From the NCBI GenBank assembly GCA_017165825.1, contig CM029370.1, positions 23,114,186 to 23,178,185 of the forward strand: 64,000 nt of DNA, in the 5' to 3' direction. Position 1 is the first letter of the stretch. Each line of letters starts with the position of its first letter. Both the position numbers and the translations under genes were made by a program. Positions 24,481 through 39,400 of this stretch are shown here, one piece after another. This stretch comes from Hepsetus odoe. Its lineage: Eukaryota; Chordata; Actinopteri; Characiformes; Hepsetidae. Below the pieces are notes generated by a model. That model did no database searches and had not been told where the DNA came from. It saw only the letters and a program-made list of their open reading frames with translations.

Positions 24481-27400
24481 TCACTGTGAAGAAGCCTCAG
24501 CCGCTAGCGTGGACCTGCAGTGTTGCTTGTAGTCGGGGGCTAGATCAGCGTTGCAGCAGTTCAGCCCCTGATGGGAGCCCTTTTTTTTTGCCTCGCTGTC
24601 AGTCACCCAGCAGCTGCCTTCATTTCCCAACATGCTGCAGGGCAGCCCACAAGCTGCAGATAAGCTTTGAGCTACTCCATTCACTCTCAGGGGTCCGGAA
24701 GGTCCAGGGCCTTGCAATACACTGGTAAGGTGAGTTAGCAGGTCATCAAAGAATTCTGGAACTCCTTCGTAACCTAGGCAACAAAATGATTCTGTAAAAA
24801 CTGCCCACACATAAATACATATACATATATGTTATATTCAAAAATCTACTACTATGTTGAAGTAGTATCTTATTATAAAGTAATAATACTACTACTACTA
24901 CTACTACTAATAATATTATGTGGACCTTCATATAAGATACATGTTTAACATAGGCACTTTAAGGTTTTTAAATGAAGCCTACATGAAGGTTATTAAAACT
25001 GTCCCGTTTAAAGGATTAATATGAGAGTTTATGATATAATCTTGCAGAAATGAGAAAAAAAAAAAAAAGGATTAAAGTGGGTAAGACCAGATATGGTGTT
25101 TTGCCTGCGCTTTCATGGGACCTGCTGGCTATACTACTGAGACACTGTCACGCCTTACTGCTTATACACCATCTCCATAGCAACAGGAAAGAAGGCAGTC
25201 TGATGGCTTTTGAGTGTCTAACATGAGGTGACAAACACAGCTGTGTGTGTCGCTACAGCAGACGAATCTAAATGTTTCCCCTGAAGATATCAGTAGGCTT
25301 CCTCTTTGAAATTAATTACATATAGAATGTTCTCACATAGGAAGTGTACCTGTTACATCATGTAATCAAAAGTCTTGGCAATTAAAAATAATGTTTCAAA
25401 GACAAAACATGCAGTTATTTAAATATAAGAGGGATATCTTCTCAGCGTAAAACAAACAAAAAATTATAATAAGGTATTTTTGGATACTTTTGAACCAATA
25501 CCACCTCTGACTCTATACTCACCTCTTGTGGTCAAAGGCAGAATTGCAACTTAGTAAGAGCACTCAGTAATTTATTCAGATTTTAGGAAGGCAAGATATC
25601 TCTAAACTTTTTCAGTCGTACATACAACTCAAGTCATGCCTCACTCTCCTTCTTTCACATTTGCTCTCTTTTATATCCTAAAGAAGAATCCTACCTGGAA
25701 ACGCATTGATGTCGATTACAGCATGCTGGCCTGTTTGGTTGTTGATGATGATATCAATCCCAAATAGAGACACACCGAGTGTCTGTCTCAAGCACATGGA
25801 AATCTTCTGAATGACATCATCACTGGGTGTCCTGCACTGTCCCTCCAGGTTGTCCCTCTGTTGGAGCGTTTACCAAGACAGGTGGAATTAGATTTTGGGG
25901 AGCTCTTGCATAGTAGTAAGTAATAAGAAGTCCTTAAAAATAATATTTCGTAAGATAAAGACGTCAAGTGAAAGATCAGAGCGAGTAGTATTATAAAAAG
26001 ACATGCTGACTCACGGAGGTCAAGTCCGATGAAGACTCCGGTTTGGAGACATTATGGCTGTTGAAAGAAATGGCTCTTCTGTCTGAAGAAGGGAATAAAA
26101 CCAGGCTATTGATAAACATTTTCTGAGAATCTAAATTAACATTTTATTTATCAGTATAGTCATTGTCTGATTCATTTATTGACCACCTGTAAGACATTTG
26201 AATCAAAGTATTATTCATTTAATTGTAATAAAATTCAAATAATGTTTACTAGCAAGAGTGTATGTCAGCATTTTTTACAATGGGCATTTTATTCAAATTG
26301 GATTAGTACACATTAAAAATGGGATATGATCGCTGTCAATCTAATAAAACTGTTTAATGTGTAATACCACATTTCACCAGTTTTTGGAAAATACTCTAAG
26401 TTGCTAAATAAAGTTTAATTTGCATCTATATTGAAAGCTTGAGGCAGTAGGGTCTATGATTGGCCAGTGGGAGGCAGAATTGACTCAACTTTTTCAGCAT
26501 CTAAATAGAAAAGCAGTTCCCCTTTACTAGAATCCTGGTCTAAATATTAACACTTACATAAGCGAACAGTGGAGAAGAGAAACAAACAGGTTTCCAGATA
26601 AGTAAGAGGCTGTTAGCATTAAGTAGAGTATCTCAAGCAAGCCATTACTGCCAATCTCACATGGCCCATGATTTTAGGTTGTTTTAAACAAAGAAGTGCT
26701 TCATAAACAACTTCAGATAAAGTATCTTTATAAGGAGATGTACATTTTCCCAGATGACTTTAGATGCTAAAACAAGCCAGCGGAGACTGAGCCCTTTTAA
26801 ATCTTGTCTAAAAGCAAGCATGCCACTCAGTGAAATGCTTTTACATGGGTTGTTAATGCCCAGTATTGTACACAGAGGCCTTGAAATTTCAGTCTGCCAG
26901 GCACGCACATACACTCTCCTGTGCCAAACAACTTTTCCAGTTGATTTTTATCAAATAAATTTAGGAGCATAATCACATGCATTCTTTAGGCTCTATGTTA
27001 CTTTTCTGCAGCACTGAACAAGTGGTGTATTTTTTTACATGTGCAAGTTGTGTATTGAATCATTTTTTTAAATATTCATATTCTATTTTTTGGTATGCAT
27101 ATTTTTTGTCTATGTATTTGTAGAATAGAGGGGTTTGAAATAAGTGGAAGTGATTGCTTAGGAGATAAGGGTAACACGTGAAACTGAAAGTGACTATTCC
27201 CGCCATTGTGAAACACAGCACAGCACACAAGTGAACCACAACAACTAGTGCATTTTACCCATACATGCCGTGCAGCAGGGGGCAGCTAATGAGAAATTGT
27301 AGAGCACAGCCTGTCTGGTCAAAAATAACTACATTTAGAATCATTTCACATTACATTTGCTTAGCATACATATAACTGTGTACACTGTTAGGTCTGAGTA

Positions 27401-30400
27401 GATTTAAGCCCATGTTAATGTTCCAGTTCCCTGTTCCTGATGACCTACAAAAGCACAGTCCGGCTTAACAAAGATTTCTGCTTGCAACTATATATACATT
27501 TTTTTAATTAATTATAAAATATTTTCTGAATTTTTTTTTTACTGTACTACTAGAGGGTAAAAATCACAAAATGTACATAAAAATCAATAAACAATTGTTC
27601 TATCAATTAGAAAAGTCTATTAGGCTATTTTTTTGCAGTAAGAGGCTGTTAGAATTTAGAATTAAATTGATGATCATATGTCATATGCATGTACACAGAA
27701 TTTTCCAACAAATTTGAACATCTGATTATGTAGCTTGAATAAGTTTCAGAACAAGCATTTTTCTTTGACTTTATATGTGGCTCAGACAATCAAATTTAAG
27801 AACCATAAGAGTTTTATTACAATCATTTGACAATGGCTTCAGACACAGAGCTATCAAATTTGTTATGACCTGTTTTATGATCAGGGCCCCAGAAATGTGT
27901 GGAATGCACAGGTGTCCAGTGATGAATGGGAAAAAAATTTGTTATCTGTGAGCTGACTGACCTGTGGGTCCAGAGGGGAAGTTCCTAATGGAGGGCCGCT
28001 CTACCACACTGTAGGCCTCTCCCACTACAAAAACCTTGTAAAGCACAGCATTGTGGTTGATGAAGCTTTGGATGACGCATGGAGGCCTGATGTTCTTCAA
28101 GTCCTCCTCACTGAAGACGATTGCCATCTACGGGGCAAAGACCCATGATAACACAGCCTGTAACACGAACTAGGACACATTCACTGCTTGCCCATTAACC
28201 AAACAACAGATTATAGCAACAGAGTAAGAATTCAACAGACAGGTTAAGAAAAGGACACTTTACAGACAGATTTAGTTGTATAATTTTTAAGGTGTGGTGA
28301 AGCCACATTACAGAGATAACTACCCTCTACAGGTCTATTAGATAAAGCTTTTTTAAGACACACCCACAAGAATTCGGCCTTACATTATGGGTCCCATAAA
28401 ATTCCTGTTTACACGGTCATAAAAACTCACCTACATTCTTTCCTTTGTGCAAAAGTAATACATTACTCTTGCGCATCCCACAGTGTCAACACTAGGGTAA
28501 GCTTTGAAAAAGCAGAAGAGTATTAATTGAATCATTACCTTCAGCAATGTTCTTAAGTGAAGGTCTGAGATATGAGAAATGTGCCTAAAGAGATGGTTGT
28601 TGACTTAAGGAGACCACGTCATGATCACTCTCCACCAAACATCCATAGCTTATCCATGGAGATGGTCCAGAGCACCAAGTTTCTTGGTGTTCACATAACA
28701 GATAATCTCACGTGGACCCCCAACACCAGCTCCAGCACCAAAGAAAGCCCAGCAGTGTTTCTAAAGCAACTTTCTTCACAGACTGAAGAGAGCCCATCTC
28801 CCTCCACCTCACTATGTTCTACAGAGGAACCATTGAGAGCATCCTGAGGAGCTGCATCATGGCCTGGTATGGGAACTGTAACGTCTCCAATCGCAAGTCG
28901 CCACAATGGGTAGTAAGGACAGCTGAGAAGATCATCTGTGTCTCTCTGCCTTCTCTTTAGGACATTTCAGGGCCACTCGCTGCATCCACAAAGCAAACAG
29001 CATTGTGGATGATCCCACACACCATTCCCACCCACACTTCTCCCACCTGCCTTCTGGGAAAAGGTACTGTAGCATATGGGCCTCCACTACCAGGGTGGGA
29101 AACAGTTTCTTCCCCCTGGCCATCAGACTCTTGAACAGTAACTGACTCAACTCCCTTCATAAACCTTTCTATCTACCTCTTGCTGTTTATGCACATAGTC
29201 ACTTTATTATCACTATTTAATGTGCACTCTGCACTTTTTAGCAATGCTGCTTCATTAGACTGCTGCTCTGTTCCACCCACATTCATGCACATACTGCCTG
29301 TTTGTTGTTGGATTAACGTTCTTTGTTTTTGCAATTGTTGTTGCACTGATTGTTGGCTTGTCTACACTTGTTAGTCCTGTCTTCACAGTCTAGTGGTGTG
29401 TTCTATGTAATGTTAGACGTTGTCTCATGTGTAGCACCAGGGTCCTGGAGGAACGTTGAGTTTCACTGTGTACTGCTGATATGGTTGAAATGACAATAAA
29501 ACCTACTTAAACTGTGCCAGACACCCTTGTTCTATCCAGTCCTCTACTGCCGAACAACCTTTCTTCATATGAAATCATCCTTTTTCTCACTGCTGCTTTT
29601 AATATGAATGTGAACATTATACAGTACTGTGCAAATGTTTTAGGCAGGTGTGGAAAAAATGCTGTAAACAGAATGCTTTCAGAAATATAAATAATGATTG
29701 TTTGTTTTTATCAATTTACAAAATAAAAAGTGAGCGAACAAAAGAAAAATCTAAATCAAATCAATATTTGGTGTTACTACCTTTTGCCTTCAAACCAGTA
29801 TCAGTTCTTCTGGCCCCCACAGAGCCCTGATCTCAACATCATCCAGTGCGTCTGGATCACATGAAGAGACAGAAGGATGTGAGGAAGCCTACATCCACAG
29901 AAGATCTGTGGTTAGTTCTCCAAGATGTTTGGAGCAACCTACCAGCCGAGTTCCTTCAAAAACTGTGTGCAAGTGTACCTAGAAGAATTGATGCTGTTTT
30001 GAAGGCAAAGGGTGGTCACACCAAATATTGATTTGACTTAGATTTCTCTTTTATTCATTCACTGCATTTTGTTGATTGATGAAAATAAATGATTAACACT
30101 TCCATCTCTGAAAGCGTTCTTTCCACACCTGCCTAAAACTTTTGCACAGTACTGTATACTATACATATAAGGTATATATAAAATTGTTGCGCCCAGTTTG
30201 TATATTTCTAAATGTAAATCCATCCATCCGTCTAGCCAGTCAGCCAGCCCGCCAGTCATTGAAAAAATCTTACTAGTTTAAACGAACTTTGCTGGTCTTA
30301 TTTGAGTTTGTCCTAAATAATAATAATAATAATAATAATAATAAAGATAATTTAATTTTAAAACTAAAAATAAAGGACACCTTGAAAAAGGAGTGAAAAA

Positions 30401-33400
30401 GCCTTATGACATGACAAGACTAAAATGTGTGCCATTATTCCCAAGAACTGACACAAATAATTTGCCATGTGACAATGTTTTTCGCAGAAATTACACCTGG
30501 TCCATCTTTAATATTATAAAGGAATAGTTATATAATGGTATAAGGAATAAGGTAATGGTATAAGGAATGGTATATAAATGTAATTTATTGAATTGATCAG
30601 GCAATACAGGAGTTTGCTAAACAAAACAACTAGTGAAAATCTTTGTGTAATAAAATTGCATAGAAAGTTATTTCAGACCCTAATTACAGATTTTTACTTG
30701 TATTGCCTTGTGTTCTAAGTCATATGCTGTCTTCCGTGTGATAAGCAATATAAAGCAGTACAGAGCATGGCTGGCCTTTAGATCACTTTACACTGGAGAT
30801 CACAATCAGCTGCTGTGAGTCATAGTGTGCTTTGAGGGAGGAGGGATTGGTTCTGAAGTAAGTGTGACGGAAAACAATTTGGTCATAAGACAAAAAGACA
30901 ATATGCTTAATTACATAATGTAAGTTTGATGGTTATGAAGGAAAGGAAATGAACAAGAGCATTTTCCAAAGCACCAACTTACCTCATGAGAGTTCGTGCC
31001 ATGTGCTACCTGAGTTTTACAGACTGTAATAAAACAGAAGACAGCACAAAACATTTATCACCACACAGCATACACCAAAGAGAACATAATGTTTGCCTAC
31101 AGATTATCCACTTTGTGCTGTACCCCTCAAAGTTATTGCTAATAATGTGGTGGTCAGCTCAAGCACAAGTCTGAAACCGTGCATCAAATATGATTTAATG
31201 TTCTGAGCCTCTGTTCAATAAACTTTCTGAACTGCACAAGTTTAAAGGTCTTTTACAGCAGTCACATGGGTGTGTTTTAGTGAGAGCATCTTGTAGTTTT
31301 GTGGCTAAACAGACATATTGGAAAGGAAGGAGAGAGATGCCACCCTTCCCTCCCAGTCACTTGCAAACACCCATTACTGATGACAGAAGTGTAATCATGT
31401 CAACTTTAGCCAGCCAGATTATTTACATTCATCACAATGGGTCACCCAGTGAAATAATTTTATCACACTAAAAAAAAGCACTCACTGAAAGGGAAGGTGA
31501 TGCCATTCTTATGGAGCTGCTCCAACAAGTCTGGGCCACATTCCCTGTTGAGCCCCATGAATGAAGGAGAGCTAATCCGGTCATCTACTCAACACAGAAA
31601 AACAAAAAAGGGCACAGTTAGCACATGCATAATAACTCTGCTAAGTTATGTCGTTCAGGTTAAGGCCTTGTGCCTTACAGGTCTGTAAGGCCTTGTATGC
31701 AGGGTCAAAGCTATATGACTTACATGTTAGTTTCTTTGTAGTAATTGGTTCAAAAGGTGAATTAATAAAGAGAAAAGACTTGTGAACATAGTTGGAGACA
31801 ATCTCTCTTTTCCATCTACTTTGCTATTGGTTGAATGCTTTCAGTGCAGGGTTAAGCTACTTTATTTATTTTTGATAAATTTGGTAATTTTTATCAAATT
31901 ACCAAATTTAGTAATTCTGTTGAGCTCCATGTTGGGTTTAATTATCTCCATACTTGCATTTCATTCATGTTCTGAGAAGTGAAGGAGAAAAACCATGCTG
32001 TTTTTCATGTTAGACATTGTGCCCCTGTGGAAGATTTCTCACACAAACAGCCAGAACTTCAGAGACAGTCAAGAGCAATCAATCAATCAATCAATCAATC
32101 TAAACACACACACAACCTTGTTGACTAAAACTGCACTGTAAATGTATATGAGTACTACTACTCCTCCTCCTAAAAACAATACATAATCTTTTATCCCAAT
32201 TACTGTACTATTAACTGATGATAAATGTCAGTATTTTTTTTATTTTTATTATTAAATTATCTTAAATGATATATATCATATATAAGCTTTCATTCAGTTT
32301 GATCTCTATCTGCTTACATTTTAAACAAGCTCTTGGTTATTACTGGCCTCTTGCATCAGAAAAATGTTCTTTTTTGCTGAATGAATTTGTTTTAACAACT
32401 TTAAGAGTCAGATGCTTTTTATAAACAAGAGAATATACACTGCTGTATGCAAAAGCATGTGGTTATTTACACATATTTAAATAGATACACGGACTAAACT
32501 TAGTGTACAGTAGTGGAGTCAAAGCAAACAATATTATCATATGCTAACAGCAGTGTTTGAATTACATCTTAACACAAGAGTTCTGCAGCAAGTCACACTA
32601 ATTACATCACATCTAATCAGGCAGGAGCTTTGCAGATCTAGTCATGGAAAAAGCAACTGTACTTAGAAACTCAAAATTAGTCACTGATTGTCTTTGCAGA
32701 TATAAGCAGAATCACAAAGAAGCACACAGAACAAGTGGGGCTTAAAAAAAAAAGAGTGTAAATGCAGATTGTGGGATACAGTGGGTACATTAGTGGTGTT
32801 ATCTTCTTTTTCCCAGGATCCCTTGCTATGTTGTTTCATACGCTAATATCCATGGAAGTGGTTGCCTGGCGAGGGAGCCCAAGAAAAGAGTCAGTGCCTT
32901 GGAATTCTAAACACAGTTCCCTCCACTTTTAAAGACACAGGCTGCAGCCAAGTCTGTTAACCTCACACTACCCCTCAACTGACATCTGGCACCAACACGA
33001 ACAGCTCTGGCATGGTTCTGCTCAAACAGCATTCATGGAATTTACCCATCCATGCCAATAAATGTGTTCTTTCATAGAAACTGTTGCTAGGTCGGACAAG
33101 CTTTATAAAATTTTGGCAAAACACCTATTCAGCCTAATGAGAAATTGTAGAGCACAGCCTGTCTGGTCAAAAATAACTACATTTAGAATCATTTCACATT
33201 ACATTTGCTTAGCATACATGTAACTGTGTACACTGTTAGGTCTGAGTAGATTTAAGCCCACGTTAATGTTCCAGCTCCCTGTTTCTGATGACCTACAAAA
33301 GCACAGTCCAGCTTAACAAAGATTTCTGCTTGCAAATATTTAGTTTTTTTATAAAATGTAATGCATTTGGTTTTAGCTAATTAGCTCAATAAACTGGCTG

Positions 33401-36400
33401 TTTTTCAAGCTTGCTTGTTTTCAAGCTGAAAGATACACGGCAAAAAGAGAATAGACTGTAATATAAGTGGGGGTAACATGCCTTCAACATTTAAACTTCT
33501 TTGCTGTGTAAACACCTTGTTGTATGGTTTTGTGGTCTCATTCTAGGTTTAATTTTATGCAGTATTGACAAAAGGAAGTGGAGCATTGTGACACGCAAAG
33601 AAACAGCTTATAAACACAGAGTGATGAAGCTGTACAATACATTTACAGTGTGTCCAGTGTGCGGTGGCCTTTGGGTTTAACAGCTAGGTTTTCAAAAAAC
33701 ATGGACAATTGCTACAGAAGAATACTTAGTAGGTGGATCACTGATCAATTATAATGTTACTAACTTTAACTGTGAACAAGGTTAACAAGATTAAATTTTT
33801 TGTAATTGTGAAAAACGCCACAGCACACAGTGAAACAATGAAATTCAGTTCAATTCAAATTTGATCTCTGCTTTTTACCCACACACACCGTGCAGCAGGG
33901 GGCAGCTGTTTAAAGCGCCCGGGGAGCAGTGATGGGGACGGTACCTCAGGGCAACCTACTGGTCTGGGATTCAAACCCATGACCTTTTGATTCAGAGGCC
34001 TAGTCCCTAACCACCAAAATTTCAACAAATCATGTCAGCAGAATTAGAAATATTTACTATGGACTTGGAGATACCTAATGCCTGGCTCACACTACAGCCT
34101 TTTAAAACTTTTTTTTAACACTGCCAGTTAATATAATATAGCACATAATATGTGGCTGTCATGCTGAAATGCTATAAGATTCAGAAAGAAAAGATTGCTG
34201 TTTGGCTCATGAGCACAGTCTTAATATTAGTACTGTCTTGAAAGGTGGGGGTATAAAGATATAGTCTGTGAAAATTCTTTACAAATCCTGTGGAGTGAGC
34301 CAGACATTAATCACAAATAAATGTATGTGTTTGATTAGTACTAGTATTTGATATTGCATCTTTCACTGGAGTAAGTACATTTCTCTTTTACTGCAGCCCT
34401 GCATTTAATACAGGCAGGTAGAGTAATTACGGTGGAATTCCTAAGCCACTGTTCCAGCTAGAGATGTGAGCAGGACCTGTCTAATACACCAACCTCATGA
34501 CCTCTCTGTTGTCCATGAATGCACATCATGAGTGACACAAAGAATGAACAACTCAGCAGCTTTGGGCCAATAGCCCCCCGTAAGCCTCATCCTCGCACAG
34601 CGGAAAGACCAAATACACAACTCCCCCAGGCCGGATTATGTCAGGAGCTCAAAGGACTGGTGAAGAAGCACATCCTAATTGCAGATATTTATTAAGTTTG
34701 CTACGGCAGAAATTAGATGGGGTATTTACATACTTAAACAAGTGAAAATGACTGGTTTGCTCATGTAGTTATATGCAGCCTGTTAGCATGTCCACCACAA
34801 GAACATACCCTTCATGCTCTCCTCTATTTTGTGAATTAGCTTGTAGGACTCAAAGCGATCAAGCAGTGTACGAATGGCGGGAAGTGGGTCTAAAATCACA
34901 GTCTCTGGATGTGCATCAATATATTCCTAAAAAGAAATGCGAAAAACAAGTACACAGTAATGCATAATCAATAATGACATTTTAGAAGAAATTAGGACAA
35001 TTCATGAAAAAAAATTAATGGATTAAAAGAAACATTTCTGTAGCTAACATTAAGACATTTATAGTATAGATACACATGTCCAAAAGTCATCCAGACGTCT
35101 TTTTTTAGCCCTACAAACTGCATGACAAATACAATGGGACACTCTGGAGCACCCACACATGAGCCTAATCATGCCCAAAGCAAAATGATGGCAAGAGGGG
35201 CACAAAGTGCTTCACTGGAGCAGTAAAACTGTCTTCTGAACAGATTGAGGTCCATCAAATACCTGTTTTGAAATCATGTTTGTAATCCAGCATCAGCGAA
35301 AATCAGTTAAATCCTCACAGCAATGTTCCAATATGTAGTTCAAGGGATAAATAACACTGCATGAGCAGATGTCTACACACTTTTGGACATGTATTTTACC
35401 ACTCCTATAATGCAGACATATATACCTGCACACTCTGCACAAGCAGTAAGGCCTCTGTGACATTCTGGTCTGCTTCCACAATGTGGTCAGTTAGCTTGTG
35501 GATGATGGCGTCCAAGGGCCCCTGCTCTTCCAGTGGTTGGCTGAGGTCCAGCTGGTTGGGGATCAAGAGGTCAGGTTTCAGTGGTAACCCTTTAGGAAAA
35601 ACTCCCATGACAAAACATGAGTAATGGATTGTGAAAATAGATTTTCTGTTAAAACCACACCCCCAGTTTACAACAAAATAAACTTCCCTCTTTCTGTTAA
35701 AACCACACCCCCAGTTTACAACAAAATAAACTTCCATTTTCAACTATATTTTTAAATGATTTTTAATTTATGACTAATTAGAATAATTTGAATCATTTAA
35801 TGAATTGTAACATGGGAAACGCAAATAGTGCATTTGAACCTGTTTTCAAAGGAAAAAGCTTTTGTTGAATTTTAACAATTTACCGAGAATCTGAAAATTC
35901 CGGACAAACCAGACAAACTATATGATAAACATTTCAACCCAAACACAAATAATCTCAAAAAAGCTTAAAAGATATCCTGGGGGAGGGTATGATTAACATT
36001 TTGCATTCATTTAGTATTTGGCCTAACAGTGTTTTTAGAGAAAAGTTTATATATTTTTTGAAGTACAAATTAGCCCTAGAACTTGCCATTCAATATAAGT
36101 TCTTGTAAGACGTAGTAGCATGGAGGACATATCTAAGATGCAATATCAAGTACCTAGAACAAAAATCAATTTGGAAATTTGGAAATTCAAGCGATTCTTT
36201 AAGCACGCACTTCTGCTTAGCAAAAATTGCTGAAGTTGTATAACTATGACCACAAATGTGCCAATTCAAAAGTCCAAAATAACAAAAAAGTAAGACAGTG
36301 ACATGTGAACTTCACAGTATTCAATAATGTCTTGTTAAGAAATACAAAGTTGAGGTATAATAATGACTGATGCTAAATAGAACCATTTCTTGAAAGATTT

Positions 36401-39400
36401 TTAAAGATCCTTCTAAAAAAAAAAAAACCAAAACCAAAAATGAGCCCCTGGAGCATTAGTCATCATTAGTCATAGGGGTCTAGTCAGCAGGTGATTTTCC
36501 TATTCAAACACACCAATTGAACCATAGCCACTAAATAATAAACAGAATCAGGTGAGTTTGGACAGGGAAATCAACTTAAATGTGCAGGAATTATTCCTGC
36601 CAAAGAGGAATAAACTCAGCTTTTGCCTAGAGCTTTTAAGAAGGTGTGTTATATCTAGATATCTATCTTCCAAGCAAATAAGGCTGGGAGTTTAGCATAA
36701 ATACTGCTCACAGTTCCCCTGGGCTGGCCCTGAGGGACATGCAACTGTTTTCTTTGGAACAATCCACTTGGCAAGTGGCAGAGGCTCAGTGACTTGGCAG
36801 AGGCGAGAGGGCAGCATGTGGACATCATTTTATACAACAGACCAAACCATTCAAGGGTCATCCTTTGAAGAGTTATTACAAATATAAGTAGAATCTGGAT
36901 AAAGGGACCCACCATGTTGTGGGCCAGAGGGAGTTTTTGGGTATAATTCTCAGAAGGTTGCAATATAAGAGGGGCTGATGGCTGAAAATATTTTAAAGGT
37001 TAGCAGGAATGCATGAGTAATGGTGACTTTTCTTTGTTTATAAGAAAAGCACATGCTTCTGGCAAAATGATACACATCAGGAAACTCACTCCAAAGAAAA
37101 AGTTGTTCAGCTGACAACCACGTCAGTTGCATTCTTAGGAAGCAGGCTGCATCTGCGTGGGTTTGTGTACTATTGAAGAACTGATGTTTAGCATTTTTAC
37201 GGACACTTACTGCTTCCAGCAAATGGCCAGGCCTTATTTGTTATAACAGCTTGCAAATCCCCATCACCCTTCCCAACTTAACCAGCCAGTTTTTCTAGAA
37301 AATCAGAACCAGCATGTCATTCTCTTGCCACTGGATCAGGAACAGCTTATCTTTATATCCAAACTATAAACATAAAGGTTTATAGCAAACATTTTCTTGT
37401 GTCCACAAAAAAGTCCCCTGAGGATCAGATGATTCCCTTGACTTGTGCAATATGGACGGGTGCTTTAAGGCTTCATTAATAATGTAAACTAAGTCCTAGT
37501 CAGTGCAGTGCTAAGATCTCAATTGGCCAGTGTATACATACGCAAATACTGTACCATGCTAAAGCTGTAGGCACCTGAGAAAAAACTATTTAAATGTTTT
37601 AAAATAGTAGTAATCATGTATTGGTCCAATTAAACTCTTAACAGAATCAATACAAAAATAACAATTTTATACATGCTTATGGATTTTGTATGGCACCAAT
37701 TTAAAACTGAGACTCCCTTTATTTAGGGTTTAAGCGGTTCAGTTTTACTGTAAAGTTATTAATAAAGTCATGAATATAAAGATCATCAATAAGTCTATAT
37801 TTTAATTCTGGTATCTGATGAAGCTGACTGCTAAACCTGACCGAAAGAGAAAACAAAGTAAAATAATTAATCAGCAAGATCTGAGCTTTGACAGATTAGA
37901 TAAAAGTTGGCTCACAACACAGCAGCAGATCACTGAAACCTTTTATTGAAATTAAAGGCCATCAGACCATGTTTTACAATTATCTAGTCAAATTTTAAAC
38001 TATTAAGCTATTTATATATTTCTATATTACTCTTCCATACAGGTAGTTTTTCTATAAAGTGGTACCTTTGGTTTAACCAGTTCCTGGTTTGGTGGTTAAA
38101 TGCTTCATTCAGTAAAATCTGGTGTGTTGGGGAAGATTTGTTACTATGCAGAGGTTTAGGGAATCAAGGATCTTCACTTTTTAATGTTATTTTTGCCCTA
38201 TTTATGCGCATTTTAAATTCTTCTAACATTATCTAATGTTTTATAATGAGTTAAACTCACAGTATGTGTCGTACTTCTGAGTTTCATTACAGTCAAATAT
38301 TTCCTATCCTTTTCTATGCGACGATGAACTTTTAGGGGTGAAGTATTTTCATGTATATTCACATAATGGTCTATCCATGACATACAGTTTGCAATGTATC
38401 CCATATAATTGTCAGATATTAACGATAAATTCTCATTAACATACAGAATCCTCAACTATATAAATACAGTTAACTATATAAATACATGAAGCATTTCCAT
38501 AAGAACACGGCAGAGGTTAAGAGATTAATAAAACAGTGGAGAGCATGGCTAACACCCTGGCCTGCAGAAATATTTACTGCCTCGTGTGACACTAAACTGG
38601 CTATTCAGTCCAATTTGAGAGACAATGTGTACACGTATAGATTCCAGCCAAGCACTCGAATCAATAACCCCTCAATCTGCAAGGGCCTACAACCTAACTT
38701 AACCACATACACTCTATGTATAAATACATGTATGAACTTAATTTAACAGAGCCAACATATACAAGATACTCACACTCGCTCACTCTCTCACACGCTCACT
38801 CTTCTTAACCGTTTATCCTGAGTACCATCTCTGGTTATTTCTCAGCATATAATATAATTGCAACCAATGCTGATTTATTTTCCTCTAGATCATTTTTGAG
38901 CATAACGTGATCATTTCTGAATTCTAAGTGTAAAAGAAAATATGAATAGCAATACACTAAAATGGGACTTCTGTGCCAATGCTAATATCTGATGAGGGAC
39001 CATACCAATTATGATTTTTAGGATTTATTAATTATTATATTATTATAGCAGTTCACAACTAGAACTGTTTTTTCATTTTGTAATGCATTTTTTTGTTTTT
39101 CTTCATAACTCATAGCTCTGAACTGCAGCGTGCCTGACTGTCACATCAGTGCCCATCTACATGGGGAAAACATTTGACAACAAGAATTTTGTCAGAAGTT
39201 TAAGGTTGTTCATTTAAGTTGTTAGATTAAAGTTGAAAACACATTTCTATCAACCCTATTAACCTCTCAATGCAAAAATGTGACCACGCCTGATTAATTT
39301 GCTCTTCTCTGTTAATCATCTGATATCTCTGTTTTGTTGGTCAAGTTATTTTAGAGAACCAGGTCCATCAGTGCTAAAAAAAATTCTCAAAAACAACCTT

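Noticed and set aside
35552..35743. Upstream continuation of the itpk1 exon 3 frame, with a repeated peptide
   Set aside because: It lies before a good acceptor at 35552-35554 and crosses the 48-base tandem duplication. It has no counterpart in ITPK1.
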